From positions 1-64,000 of the forward strand of contig MU405222.1 in the NCBI GenBank assembly GCA_022836615.1: 64,000 bases of DNA. Reading direction: 5' to 3'. Below, piece after piece: positions 19,567 to 30,020 of the stretch (positions are counted from its first letter, which is position 1; the number at the start of each line of letters is the position of its first letter). The notes under the pieces were generated by a model, which was given only the letters and a program-made list of their open reading frames with translations, was not told where the DNA came from and made no database searches. The DNA is from Annulohypoxylon bovei var. microspora. Its lineage: Eukaryota > Ascomycota > Sordariomycetes > Xylariales > Hypoxylaceae. Position numbers and translations under genes: made by a program.

Positions 19567-22005
19567 TTACTTCTCCGACTTCTGTCTCACTACCTCCTCC
19601 TCCTCTTCTTCCTCCCCAAGCTCCTCTTCGTCCGCTTCCTCGAGCTCTCCTTCGATGATCTCGGATTCGGTAAGTTCTTTTGCTTTAGTTGGAACCTCGC
19701 CGCCGCTCATCTGCCACTCCATCAGGCGGGTGAATTCGCTGTTGGGGTTCGAGCTGAGCTCCTCGTACGACCCAACTTCTGCGACTGTGCCTTTGCTGGA
19801 TAGCACGATAAGCTTGTCCGATCTCTTGATGGTTGAAAGACGATGCGCAATAGAGATGGTTGTTCGTCGGCGACCCTTTAGCAATGCCGCTAGCGCCAAA
19901 TTGACCGCCGTCTCCGATTCTGCATCGAGTGCTGATGTAGCTTCGTCGAGAATGAGAATATCCGGATCCTTGATAAGAGCTCGCGCGATGGCAATACGTT
20001 GCTTCTGCCCGCCAGAGAGCTGTGCACCTCTAGGGCCAACCTGAGTCTCGAGACCTTGCGGGAAGTCGCTGATGAACCCGCAGTTGGCCTTTTGCGCAGC
20101 TGTCACTATTTCCGACCTAGTAGCATTTGGCTTCCCATAAGCGATATTTTCGGCTACAGTGCCCGAGAATAGTACCGGCTCCTGTGATACCATGCCGATA
20201 CAGCGTCGTAGAGCCTTAGCATTCATCTTAGAAATATCTACGCCGTCGATGCTGATGGAGCCAGCAGTCAGATCGTAGAATCTTAACAGTAGGGATGATA
20301 CAGTCGATTTTCCACCACCCGAGGGTCCGACAATGCATACGTTAGTTCCCGAGGGGATCTCGAAGTTTAGACCGTTGAAGATCGTAACGGCGGGACGAGT
20401 AGGATAGGCGAACGAGACGTTCTCGAATTTGATAGGACCCTGTGCTGATCTAACTTTAACGCCCCTGGTCGAAGAAATACCACTGTCACGATCTTGAAGT
20501 TCGAAGATACGCGTAGCCGCACCGACGCCCTTCATCAGTTCCGAGTAGAAGTTGGCAACACCGAACAAACCACCACCAGCCCAAAATGCATACATGACGA
20601 ACATGGTAAGATCGCCAGGAGTCATTATGCCGTCTCTTACAAGGTTTCCGCCAAACCAGAGTAAGCCGATTATGGTCATGTTGCCCATCCAAGATGTTCC
20701 GGAAAAGTAGGATGCATCATAGATAGATTGCTTCTTCCCGAGATCGAAGACTTTCCTAACCTGGGTGTTGTACCGACGGACCTCTTGAGCCTCACCGGCA
20801 AAGGCTTGGCTTGTCTTGACGTTTCCCAGGCGTTCTTCCGCAATCTTGGTCAATGTTCCTAGGTTCTGCTGCATTTTACGGCTCAGTTTTCGGGTGATGC
20901 GGGAGTAGATAAAAGAAGCGCTGCCGATAAAAGGGGCAGCAACTAATATGATGGCAGTCAAACTAGGGCTGATCCAGGCCATCAAGGCGAGTCCCGAAAC
21001 GCTATTCACGAGAGCCCTTAGCCCATCAGAAACGTTCTGCGTGATGCTCTTGCCCACGATGATGGTGTCAGTTCCGAGTCGAGAGATGAGGTCGCCGACC
21101 CTGTTCGCGTCGAAGAATTCGGCGTCTTGGCTATACGTCTTTCTGAAAAGCTGTGATCGTAGGCGCGTAACTACTCTCTCGCCGACGATACGAAGCAGAA
21201 CGATACGCCCAAAGTTAGCGCACGCGCCGAGGGTGAGAGCCAGACCAAAGGCGCCGAAGAACTGGTAAAGCGACAGGCCGAAGATTTCCGTCTCCTCGAG
21301 GGATTTCGATGTGGCCAGATTCATGACCTTTCCGACAACAAGAGGTAGGGAGACAAAGAGGGACGAAGAGACGAGGAGCAAGATAACGGCATATGTAAGA
21401 TTCTTAGCCTCTGGTCTTGCGATCTTGATGAGGCGTATAATCTCGCTGAAAGAGGACCCCATCTTCTTGGAATCTTTCCCTTCGCGGGAGAGACGGGCTC
21501 GTAAGTTAATTTGGGCTGCTTTGGCAGCCTTGTCGCTCTTCACGAAACCCTCATAGGTCTGTGTGCCGTCCCTCACAGCCTTTGCCGCCTCCGAAGCAAT
21601 AGCCCCAAGTTCCTCCTTCTGATGAATCGGCTTTATCGCATCCTGGTTCTCCCGGTTAGACACCTGATTCGTAGACAAATGTCTTATTACACCAATTGGT
21701 GATCGCCATGAGGAGGCTGTCGCTGATAATCGCGAAGTAGAAGTAACGCCGAGAAGCCTCGGAGAAAAATTTGGCGGGGTTTGCGATCGGATGAGGTAGG
21801 ATGAATGGTAATTTGTCTGGGGAAAGTTCGAAGAGGTATGGAAGGTAGATTGAGGAGAGGAGACTTCCAGAGAGATTGATCGTCTCGCGATAGTAGATAG
21901 CTCATTGCAAGGCAAGACGGAAAACTTCTGGGAGAGCTTTGCTATGCCGGTACCGCGCTGTGGGAAGCTTCCCATTATAGCGCGGCCTAAAGCTCGCGAA
22001 GGCAT
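19567..22005 (-). CDS. mdl1: Mitochondrial half-size ABC transporter, Mdl1 (ABCB10) type
   Basis: Inner-membrane exporter that in yeast releases peptides from the mitochondrial matrix. Single exon, 812 aa. The N-terminal 120 or so residues are basic and Ser/Arg-rich without acidic runs, fitting a mitochondrial presequence. A six-helix ABC transmembrane domain runs from about 190 to 480, with the coupling segment DAEFFDANRVGDLISRLGTDT. The nucleotide-binding domain has Walker A GPSGGGKST at about 561, signature LSGGQKQR at about 661, Walker B ILILDEATSALD at about 681 and the switch AHRLSTI. The C-terminus is a long glutamate run. Mdl2 or Atm1 are alternatives, but ABCB10/Mdl1-type residues and the presequence favour Mdl1. 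Confidence 0.93.
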   Translation of the reverse strand: MPSRALGRAIMGSFPQRGTGIAKLSQKFSVLPCNELSTIARRSISLEVSSPQSTFHTSSNFPQTNYHSSYLIRSQTPPNFSPRLLGVTSTSRLSATASSWRSPIGVIRHLSTNQVSNRENQDAIKPIHQKEELGAIASEAAKAVRDGTQTYEGFVKSDKAAKAAQINLRARLSREGKDSKKMGSSFSEIIRLIKIARPEAKNLTYAVILLLVSSSLFVSLPLVVGKVMNLATSKSLEETEIFGLSLYQFFGAFGLALTLGACANFGRIVLLRIVGERVVTRLRSQLFRKTYSQDAEFFDANRVGDLISRLGTDTIIVGKSITQNVSDGLRALVNSVSGLALMAWISPSLTAIILVAAPFIGSASFIYSRITRKLSRKMQQNLGTLTKIAEERLGNVKTSQAFAGEAQEVRRYNTQVRKVFDLGKKQSIYDASYFSGTSWMGNMTIIGLLWFGGNLVRDGIMTPGDLTMFVMYAFWAGGGLFGVANFYSELMKGVGAATRIFELQDRDSGISSTRGVKVRSAQGPIKFENVSFAYPTRPAVTIFNGLNFEIPSGTNVCIVGPSGGGKSTVSSLLLRFYDLTAGSISIDGVDISKMNAKALRRCIGMVSQEPVLFSGTVAENIAYGKPNATRSEIVTAAQKANCGFISDFPQGLETQVGPRGAQLSGGQKQRIAIARALIKDPDILILDEATSALDAESETAVNLALAALLKGRRRTTISIAHRLSTIKRSDKLIVLSSKGTVAEVGSYEELSSNPNSEFTRLMEWQMSGGEVPTKAKELTESEIIEGELEEADEEELGEEEEEEEVVRQKSEK

Positions 22006-22949
22006 CTTGAGCGCTTTATTCCCGGTGTCTCGTCATGGATCAGTATAAAATCCTGCCCTAATACACGATCGCACCATCGAAGCGAAGCTGACTTGAGCTT
22101 CAACTTGGTTGCGCCGTGCAGCTTTAGTTGGCGATTTCCCCCTTGGGAAAAGAAAAAAAAATATGAATATGTAGGAATGCCGTCATCCACTAAGCGCGAG
22201 CAACGCCGAACCGAGTAATTCACTAAACCCGCTACCTGGGTACATACCTAGGAGGTAGCTAATCGATTATCGGTATAACTCCGGTCTATCTGTATGTATC
22301 TCCTAAGTAAATATGTACCCTAAGGTTAATAGATGAGTGCTGGAAGGGAACAGTCGAAAACTACCTACTAGCATAAGAATATAATTACTTCTATTTTATC
22401 TTGAAAGAGTGCGGAGTCTACATGTTTTCATATTTCCATGCGTAGAGTGTAGATGCCCTTGAAATGTGGCCCTGATTATCTATTATATTACCTTGGTAAT
22501 AGCCCCTATATTTTATAGCACACTGAACACGAAATATTCAGGGACATCACCACACGGCTACAATCAAGTTTGCTCTTGATGGGTAAAATAACACCGTGGT
22601 TTTACCATCTAAGTACGGGAATACCTTACGTGATTAGATCTTGATACCGCCTCTGATACTTCATATAAGATTGGTGTACATTAATACACTATACGAAAAT
22701 CGGAAAACAACCGTAGCTTTTTCACATTGATTATAGCAGGAGCTAGTACTGCATGTAAAGACCGACAGTATATCCTCGAGGGATGGAAACACTATCGCAG
22801 CTAGAGTAATCCCGATATGGGATGACTTAACCCAGAACGCCAAGATTGCGATTGTTGTACAATGGCCAATCTCCATCCATCTGTGTATGTCTTCAGAGAC
22901 ATACTTGCGTAGATGTTGAGACTAGCTCTGGTAAACTTGAATGTCACAC
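22006..22949. other. Intergenic region upstream of mdl1
   Basis: Promoter of mdl1 and 3' end of the neighbouring gene. It contains TACCTGGGTACATACCTAGGAGGTA motifs near 22231-22258. No gene was seen. Confidence 0.5.
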
Positions 22950-24348
22950 CTAAGAGCCACCACTATCTCTACGAAGCATCTCAGCTACATCTGAATCGAT
23001 ACCATCGTCTTCGCCAAGGTCCGGGAAGCCATCCGCGTCATCGATCTTACGCTTCTTAGATCCGTTAGTCGTAGTAGGTACTGACTTGAACTGAAGACCG
23101 AGGCTAGTGTGAGTTCCGGTGCTTTGTACGTCGGGTTGAGTAATAGCCTCTTGAGTTTCCGCCTCGTCTGGCGAATCAGATTGTTCTGGAATATCAGATT
23201 CCATGGGGGGTGGCGTGAGGGCTTCAACCTCGGGCCTCTCAGGCTCCGTGTCTGGTTGGACATTTGAGCCGTTACCTGGCAGGAAAGGCTCATCATCCGG
23301 AAGTCCTGCCATTATAGCCCTCTCGACCTCGGTCTTTTTGTCTTCCACCTCCATTCTCCGAGTCACGAAGGTCTCTAGCTGATTCTCCTCAGACATCAGC
23401 GCATTCCTATTGGTGTCCAAGACCTTTTGGAGTGCTACGACAAGCTCGCGACGGGCTTTCACACATTGTTCTACGGCTCCTTCAGCCTGAGCTAGCGTCT
23501 TAAGCAATCCGCTCAGACGAGCGGCATACACAGGAGCAGAAGGAGCGGTGCTGCTCGGGCCCAGTAACTTGTCATACTCCTGGTTGGCGGAGTTGACTGT
23601 CGTCCTCGTACCTAGAAGTAGCTTCGTGACATTCTGCTGGGGAGTGGTCAACGGGACTAGCTCTGCTGGAATGGACGTAGCAGACCCGAAGATGGAACCA
23701 CCAAGGCCAGTTTTGGCGGTGCCGCGGGCTTGGTTGATTTCTGAATAGATATCTTAGCATAAACCCCTATATATATCGCGAAGAAGAATAAACCTACCTT
23801 GGATACGGGCGTCTACAGCCTCTAAAATGGGCTTCTCGAAAATGTCGCGGTCTTTCCAGACTTCAACAACCCGTTGGATTCTGTGTTGTACATCCGTGGT
23901 AGCACCCTTGTAGGCAGTTGCGACAGCTTCTGCAATGACAGGCGAGAATGCAACAACAAAGTCCTCTTTATGACGGGCTTTAGTCTGTTGGGCAACCTCT
24001 GCGGAATCGTTTAGTCTTGATGAAATATAGTGACACCAGCACGAGCAATGCTTAGAAGGGTCAAATTCTGAGAACTTACCATTGGCAAGGTAAATGAGAT
24101 TTAATCTCTTGTGGCTTGTTGAGTCCTTCAGTCGTTGAAACCATAGCAGAACAGTTCGGTCTGCATGGCGTCTAGTATGCGGCAAACAGGTCAGTAACAA
24201 TCTACAAGACTATGTGGAATACGCATATGCATGCGCTCAAGTTTGCCTACCTATGGAACATAATCCATTGGGCTTGCGTCACAATGCTATCTGCCGCTTC
24301 GGACAGGGCAGACAGCTTAGCTAGCACAGCATCGTCGGTGTAGGCCAT
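22950..24348 (-). CDS. rtt103: CTD-interacting-domain protein, Rtt103 homologue
   Basis: Nuclear protein that binds the Ser2-phosphorylated RNA polymerase II tail and couples it to the torpedo exonuclease during transcription termination. I assign four exons: 24348-24251, 24171-24080, 23998-23798 and 23740-22950, giving 393 aa (yeast Rtt103 is 409). The N-terminal 130 residues form the CID (MAYTDDAVLAKLSALSEAADSI, LLWFQRLKDS, KRLNLIYLANEVAQQ, RIQRVVEVWKDRDIF). A helical region at about 190-270 follows, then an acidic, Pro-rich tail with a basic KKRKIDDADGF segment that may serve nuclear import. All introns are 57-81 nt with GTAGG/GTAAG donors. It is divergent from the clathrin light chain gene. 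Confidence 0.92.
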
Positions 24349-25167
24349 GGTTGTGGTTGAAAAGGCGAACGAGGCTTGGGAGATGAATGACGAGTGGTGT
24401 GTTGGGTTGTTGGGTTGAATTGAGTTGAATTGGGCTTGTCGTAGAATTGGTGTGAATTTTTACTTCAATGTTGTCGTCAAATCAATCTACAGTTGGCTAC
24501 CAGGTATTCATCTTGAGTCGCGGTAGAAGTTTTAAATGTTGTTGTCAAGATGTTGCCCAGGTGTTTAGTCTAGTCTACCGGGGAAAGTGACTCGAATCCA
24601 GCAGGTGCAAGACAAGTGAAGTGCTTGTGCTTGCTTCCACTGTTTGTAACCTTGGAATATCTAGTAGCTACCTATATGTATGTAGGTAGGTGATGGCGGC
24701 GAAAATGCATAAAGGTGAGTTGAGTGTTAGGAAAGTGTTAAGTCGTCTTAGTGTTTTGAGGCACGTGATCAATGATCAGAACCGAAAATGACGGACAGGA
24801 CAGGCAGGATGTATCCTAGGATGTGCATGTACCTAGGTACCTGCCTATGTAAGAAAACGATAAGATAAATACAGTGCATATAGGTTTAATTAATGCAGTA
24901 TATACACTGTGTAACCCACTTGTGCAAGCTTGAAAGCAACTGTAATCTGTACTTCGCGTACCTGAGGCGGCTACATACGCAGCTTAAGCCTTGTAATTGA
25001 ATCTGACCTTGCGACGGTACCTACAGTAGGTACCTCAAACAAAAACAGCGTCTTGTAAAAAATCCGACACATACAAACTCATATTTTCAAGATTAAGAAT
25101 CCTCTACAACCCATCTCCCCTCAACCACTTCTTCCATTAAATTTAACCCCATTGTCATCTCTTCAAC
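24349..25167. other. Bidirectional promoter region, rtt103 / clathrin light chain
   Basis: About 820 bp shared by two divergent genes, with several GTACCTAGGTAC and TACCTACAGTAGGTACC palindromes (24830-24842, 25016-25035). No other gene was seen. Confidence 0.55.
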
Positions 25168-26023
25168 ATGGCAGACAGATTCCCGTCCTTGGACGACTTT
25201 GATTCCGGTGGTAAGTAAACCCAGACGCCCCCTAACCTATTTAAGGAATTCCTGTTTTCGTCTTTTGTTATGGGTGTGCTAATTATTGACCCTTTCTTAG
25301 CCCAAACCGAGATTCAAGATGTTGGTGAACCTTCAGCCGATGATTTCCTCGCTCGTGAACGCGCCCTCCTTGGTGACGACGCGACACAATTCACAACCGG
25401 CAACGAATCTGCTGCTTTAGCGGATCCCTCATCTGATGACCTTTTGGGTGGAGGCGGCGAGACTGCCCAGTTCGAAAGCGCATTCCCCGACATCAACACT
25501 TCCAACGAGGTTAGTGATCCCTTGGGATTCCAGGGTTGCTACGAAAATATCATATCCTAACCCTTAGTAATAGCAAGTCGCGCCAGGAGGTGCCATCACT
25601 GGCCCGTCGGTCAGCTACAACTCGGGCTATGGTGCTTTCGTCGAGGAAGAGGAGGAACCTGAAGTCATCAAGCAATGGCGCGAGAAGCGAGATGCTGGCA
25701 ACGCTAAGCGAGCTGAACAGCTGGCTGCCCAGAAGGCCGAGACGATCAAGGACGCGCAGCAGAACATCGACGACTTTTACGAGAACTACAACAGCAAGAA
25801 GGAGAAGACAGTCGCACAGACTCGCAAGGACGCAGAGCAATTCCTAGCAAGCCGAGATGACACTACCTCCGGCGGTACGAGCTGGGAGCGCATTTCCAAG
25901 TTGGTTGACGTGAGCGGCAAGGGCCAGAAGGGTGGTGCCAATGGCTCGGGTAAGGAGCGATTCCGCGAGTTGTTGATGAGCTTGCGCAAAGACGAGAAGG
26001 CTCCCGGGGCTGAAGGATACTAA
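25168..26023 (+). CDS. clc1: Clathrin light chain
   Basis: Regulatory subunit of the clathrin triskelion, acting in endocytosis and Golgi-endosome traffic. Three exons (25168-25210, 25301-25509, 25574-26023) give 233 aa, the expected size. The N-terminus MADRFPSLDDFDSG and the acidic, low-complexity first third match fungal light chains. EPEVIKQWREKRD begins the long heavy-chain-binding helix at about 100-165 (KRAEQLAAQKAETIKDAQQNIDDFYENY is typical). The C-terminus has SGGTSWERISKLVDVS and ERFRELLMSLRKDE, the conserved family tail. The second intron ends in TAATAG. The gene converges with the COX7-like gene. Confidence 0.96.
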
Positions 26024-26412
26024 AGCTGTCCTCACTGACTACCTACGTAGTGCACACGACGGTCTAGGGACATGATTAACGGAGTGTACCAGCTGGTTGA
26101 CTCCTATCGACGGCAGCTCAGGGCAGACCAATGGATGCCAATGCTGGCTGTACTTAGATAATTCTCTCACACTCAGGTAAATAAGCAGGCATTGTAAGGC
26201 CTTTTCTGTGCCTAGGGCGTAATGGACTGATTTCAACCAATTTCGCGATTCCTCCCTAAAGTGAGGTTATGTTTATGAAGCTAATGGGACCAAGTAGAAA
26301 TCCATAAGGATTTGTGTAAACGACTGTCTATTTCTCAGCCTAATAGGACACTTTGCGGCCCGTCTCTCTCCTATCTTTTGCAAAGATATTCTTCTGCCCC
26401 ACGTCCTGTAGT

Positions 26413-26885
26413 CTAGTTCTTGCCGAACCATGTGTTGTAGCCCAAGACTTTGCGTCCCATCATGTACATAGAAGCTGTTGTCATTGTCAGATTGCGCCAT
26501 AAACGATATTATATTGATTCAAATAACGAACCTCCGAAGGTTCCCCAAAGAAGGGTATAGTAGGGTATCAATATTTTGCTGCTTCGAGGGTTCTGCGTCA
26601 TATTCGGTTAATCAAAGATATATCGGAGAAGGCCTAATTCGGATCGGATACATACGATATTCCAGACACGAGTGTGTTGTTTGTAGGCTTGCTGGTAGAA
26701 CCTCTGCTGCTGAGGCACCTTGTTGGGGGCGTCGACGATTCTATATGCCTGGTTAGCATACGTTAACGATGCTAACTAGTTCAATCATGAAGGCATTTGA
26801 GCCCGTGGTTAGACGAAATGACGCCATTGACGTTTACATAAATCGTCTCGCTAGTATCGGAATATAAAATTCGCACGTACCCCAT
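26413..26885 (-). CDS. cox7: COX7-like small subunit of cytochrome c oxidase (VIIa family), four exons
   Basis: Small single-span subunit expected in the mitochondrial inner-membrane complex IV. No long ORF reveals it. Exons are 26885-26881 (5 nt, ATGGG), 26740-26656, 26592-26532 and 26474-26413, giving 70 aa. The product starts MGIVDAPNKVPQQQRFYQ, continues QAYKQHTRVWNINPRSSK, has a hydrophobic segment ILIPYYTLLWGTFGASMYMM at about 36-55, and ends GRKVLGYNTWFGKN. The pattern NKV-x3-Q-x(n)-W-x2-x-PRS followed by one aromatic-rich membrane span matches yeast Cox7. Donors are GTACGT, GTATGT and GTTCGT; acceptors are TAG, CAG and CAG. The frame stays open through all junctions. The family call is from memory of motifs, not a search. 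Confidence 0.8.
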
Positions 26886-27236
26886 TTTCGCTATAGGTCG
26901 AGAGGAGTTGGGTAGTTCGTTATGGATGAGTTGGAAAAGATGGAGAGCTGTTGTCGAAGGCTTGAATGTGAAGCGATTTGAGAATCGAATGATTGGATGT
27001 TCGGATAAGGCAACTTATTCCAATCTATTATGACTAATCGTAAAAACCTCGGCTAAACTTTGCGATAACCGGACTAGCGGCTGGGGTACCATGTACCTAG
27101 TACCTACAGTAGCTTAAGTTGCTTAAGTAAAATTTAATAACTATGTTTAAAGATCAACCAACTTTTAACCTCGCGATCCTCACTTCAATATCAAGGGCCC
27201 TATAAGCCTCGCCCCAGCTGGATCAAGCTATCAAGA
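26886..27236. promoter_or_regulatory. Short shared promoter between COX7-like gene and PPR-like gene
   Basis: About 370 bp separate the two start codons of divergent genes whose products are both predicted to be mitochondrial. It includes GGTACCATGTACCTAGTACCTACAGTAGC near 27086-27114 (longer than the core; key part TACCTAGTACCTA). Confidence 0.5.
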
Positions 27237-27257
27237 ATGTCAATTGCGTTTAAGTGA
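27237..27257 (+). promoter_or_regulatory. Six-codon upstream ORF overlapping the PPR start (TGATG)
   Basis: ATG TCA ATT GCG TTT AAG TGA ends so that the last A of its stop is the first base of the main ATG. If the leader includes it, the main protein would depend on leaky scanning or termination-reinitiation. Confidence 0.5.
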
Positions 27258-29743
27258 TGCGATTAGCGAGAATTGCCCTCCGAGATGTGAAATCAAAGCA
27301 TTTCGTCCTTCATTCTCGATTTCCGCTCTCATCTCGACATTTTCAGATATATATACAAGATGCTTGGTTGTCTGTCGCGAGGCTTGAAAGAGGAAACCAA
27401 CGCTACTTCTCGACGACGTCCTTGAATGAGTCGGATAACCCTGTCGACTTACTTCTATCAGAACTATCCGACGCCGACCATACGAGGCAGAGGGCACCTG
27501 CACAGCAGAAGTTTGACCAATTAGTTCAAAGGACAGAGTTGTTCAGAAGATGGGCGGCGCTGTTGACAGACCCCTTCCGTCTTGCTGTCGAATCTGACTT
27601 CCGGCGGCGTGGGCCAGCCAAGACTTGGCAAAAACGGCTGTTGGTAGACACGTTCAAGCATCGTGACGATCTCGCCTTATGGAGCTGTCTTTTAGATTAT
27701 CAGAAGAGAGTCAACGGAGACTCCGGCGTTAGGAATATTTGGAAAGGCCTTTGGGGTCGAAAAACTCTCTTCGATGTCCAGAGTCCGCTTGCGATTACCT
27801 TTTGGCAAACAATACTGGAGGCTGCGGTGAGATCGGAAGATGTAAAATTTTTAGAGAGCGTATGGATCTACAGCGAATGGATGTACGACAGACATGGCGT
27901 AAAATGGCCACAACTCTACTCGACAGTGTTATCGCACCTTCTACGAACACACCAACACCACCAGGCCTTGCAATGGCAATTGCGGCTTACCCCGAATTTC
28001 TATCCCGGTGCGGAAGCGTTTGCGAACATAATCAAGCAGTTCGCAGATGATCAAGAACTTTATCGTACTCCCACACTTGAATCACTTTACATTGTAAATC
28101 CCGATCATCGACTGTACGATACTCTTGTGCCGTATCTGTATAACTTGGGCGCTTCCCAGCTAGCAGCAAGGTGGCGACAAATTTGTATTCGACATGACGA
28201 TGTACCCTCGGCGCTTTTGCCTGTTCGACCTTTTCTAAGATTTCTCCAGGGATATTTCCCCGACGAATCTCTGCACCCTAACGAATCTGTTATTGTCAGT
28301 CCTACTCCTGAATCTACCGAAGACGCCGAGCATATTGAGCTCTCTCGAGAATTTGTCAATCGCGTGCACGGTGGAACCTTTGGCATCAGTGTCAAAAACT
28401 ATAACGATAATTTGGGAGCCAAGTGGCTAGCTAGCTCCTGGGTTAGTCTAAACATAGCCATATCGACAATCGCAGCTCTAGGTGTTGAACAAATTGGCCC
28501 GTTGTCGTTGCAATCGATTGCCCTAAGAGAAGGGACGTCAAAGGGTGTGCTAAGCCGTATCGAGCAGCTGAAGGAGCAGGGGATCTCAATCGTCGACTCA
28601 AGCTATCTTAGACTTGTGCTCTACTTGTCCAAGATGAAAGACGACCAGCTTCTACTCGATCTCCTAAACTGTGACCTTCATCCAGATGTCTTCGATGATC
28701 ATGAGCTTCAAGCACAGCTTATCGTCTCTACAGCTAATTCAGAAGATTGGAAGACTCATCGGCTCATACTAGCTTCAAGGCTTGTTGTAATGAAAGAGTT
28801 CAATCGAGAGGTGGCCAACACAGTCGCCCACGCTTATATATTACGAAGAGATCGACAGGGGCTCTCTACATTGCTTACTAACATGAACGCTATGGAAATC
28901 GCGGTTAATCAAGATCAGACCAATCTCATATTTGACAGCCTTATCACCGAAGCCAAGTCTACGTATCTTTCCGAGGATTCCCTCTACTTCTATCTCCATA
29001 TTTGTCGGCAGTTGGCATCCATGGAAATACCCGCTCCAGTTCGTTGTTGGAGGAAGATTTTATTTTGTCTCGCTCGGCAAGGAAGACTAGACGACCTAGA
29101 GAAGACCTGCGTCGGACTAGTAGACATATTTACTTCTCCACAGTCGTCACGACCTGGTTTCGTCCCCGTACACCTAGAGAACATACCAGAGCCCATGAAA
29201 AAGCCACTATCTGGTGTCAAAAATCTGCTGGGTGTTTATGTTCCTGTAGACCTACCCACAGAAACACCGCTCCACCCACTATACCAAATATTTGAAAAAA
29301 GGCTGCTAGGGACTATATTACGCTATTCATTTTACACTTTCTCAGATCAACCAAGCGAGGCTGCCCTAGGCTGGCAGATGCATCGCCAGCAACCCTGTGG
29401 ATTCAACGGTGGCCGGGCCGTCAAATTACTAAGGATACTTTATGATCGGGGCTTATTTATTTCTAAAGGGCGTTTAATTACTTGGGTTAAGTTACGCCTT
29501 GTCACTTTCTACGGGCCCGGTTATCCAACGAAGAAGAAGCTACAGCTTGCCAGAGCGAGAAATAGTTTAGCTCTAGCGGAAATGAAGTCCTTCCTAGACG
29601 AAGCCTGGGGAGGAGAGTTTCTTCCACCGATCGATATTCTGCAAGCGGAGATGGCGACCCGCGGCCAGAAGGAGATGTTGAAGAATAGGGAATATTTACG
29701 GAGTAAGGGAAAGACGACGCCACGACTTCACGTCGTTTTATGA
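27257..29743 (+). CDS. Predicted mitochondrial PPR-like helical-repeat protein
   Basis: Single exon, 828 aa from the ATG at 27257; an in-frame GTG precedes it. The first 50 residues are basic and Ser/Leu-rich with few acids (MRLARIALRDVKSKHFVLHSR), fitting a mitochondrial import signal. The body is all-helical, with repeated LW/F and alanine-rich pairs, for example FWQTILEAAVRSEDVKFLESVWIYSEWMY and LYSTVLSHLLRTHQHHQALQWQ spaced about 35 residues apart, as in PPR proteins of fungal mitochondria. The C-terminus (GFNGGRAVKLLRILYDRGLF, then TKKKLQLARARN) looks basic and conserved. PPR proteins bind organellar RNAs; the target here is unknown. It is divergent from the COX7-like gene. Confidence 0.75.
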   Translation: MRLARIALRDVKSKHFVLHSRFPLSSRHFQIYIQDAWLSVARLERGNQRYFSTTSLNESDNPVDLLLSELSDADHTRQRAPAQQKFDQLVQRTELFRRWAALLTDPFRLAVESDFRRRGPAKTWQKRLLVDTFKHRDDLALWSCLLDYQKRVNGDSGVRNIWKGLWGRKTLFDVQSPLAITFWQTILEAAVRSEDVKFLESVWIYSEWMYDRHGVKWPQLYSTVLSHLLRTHQHHQALQWQLRLTPNFYPGAEAFANIIKQFADDQELYRTPTLESLYIVNPDHRLYDTLVPYLYNLGASQLAARWRQICIRHDDVPSALLPVRPFLRFLQGYFPDESLHPNESVIVSPTPESTEDAEHIELSREFVNRVHGGTFGISVKNYNDNLGAKWLASSWVSLNIAISTIAALGVEQIGPLSLQSIALREGTSKGVLSRIEQLKEQGISIVDSSYLRLVLYLSKMKDDQLLLDLLNCDLHPDVFDDHELQAQLIVSTANSEDWKTHRLILASRLVVMKEFNREVANTVAHAYILRRDRQGLSTLLTNMNAMEIAVNQDQTNLIFDSLITEAKSTYLSEDSLYFYLHICRQLASMEIPAPVRCWRKILFCLARQGRLDDLEKTCVGLVDIFTSPQSSRPGFVPVHLENIPEPMKKPLSGVKNLLGVYVPVDLPTETPLHPLYQIFEKRLLGTILRYSFYTFSDQPSEAALGWQMHRQQPCGFNGGRAVKLLRILYDRGLFISKGRLITWVKLRLVTFYGPGYPTKKKLQLARARNSLALAEMKSFLDEAWGGEFLPPIDILQAEMATRGQKEMLKNREYLRSKGKTTPRLHVVL

Positions 29744-30020
29744 CCGTAGATACACTACGTATATGTACAACATAGCATAGATATACTCACGAATTCCCAT
29801 GGAATATAGATTTATGGCACATGTCTGCATGAGATTAAATTTAAATTTAAATAAACCCGTTTAGTACAGACATATTTCTCATTAACGCCTCCTATGCCAG
29901 CGATGAGTCGCCCGACATCTAATTCGAATGGCCTGAACACATGAAGTGAGCCAAGTTTTATAATACCGTACTTCCTACATAGCTTTCTAACGTATGACAA
30001 AAAAAACACACACATTCTCG

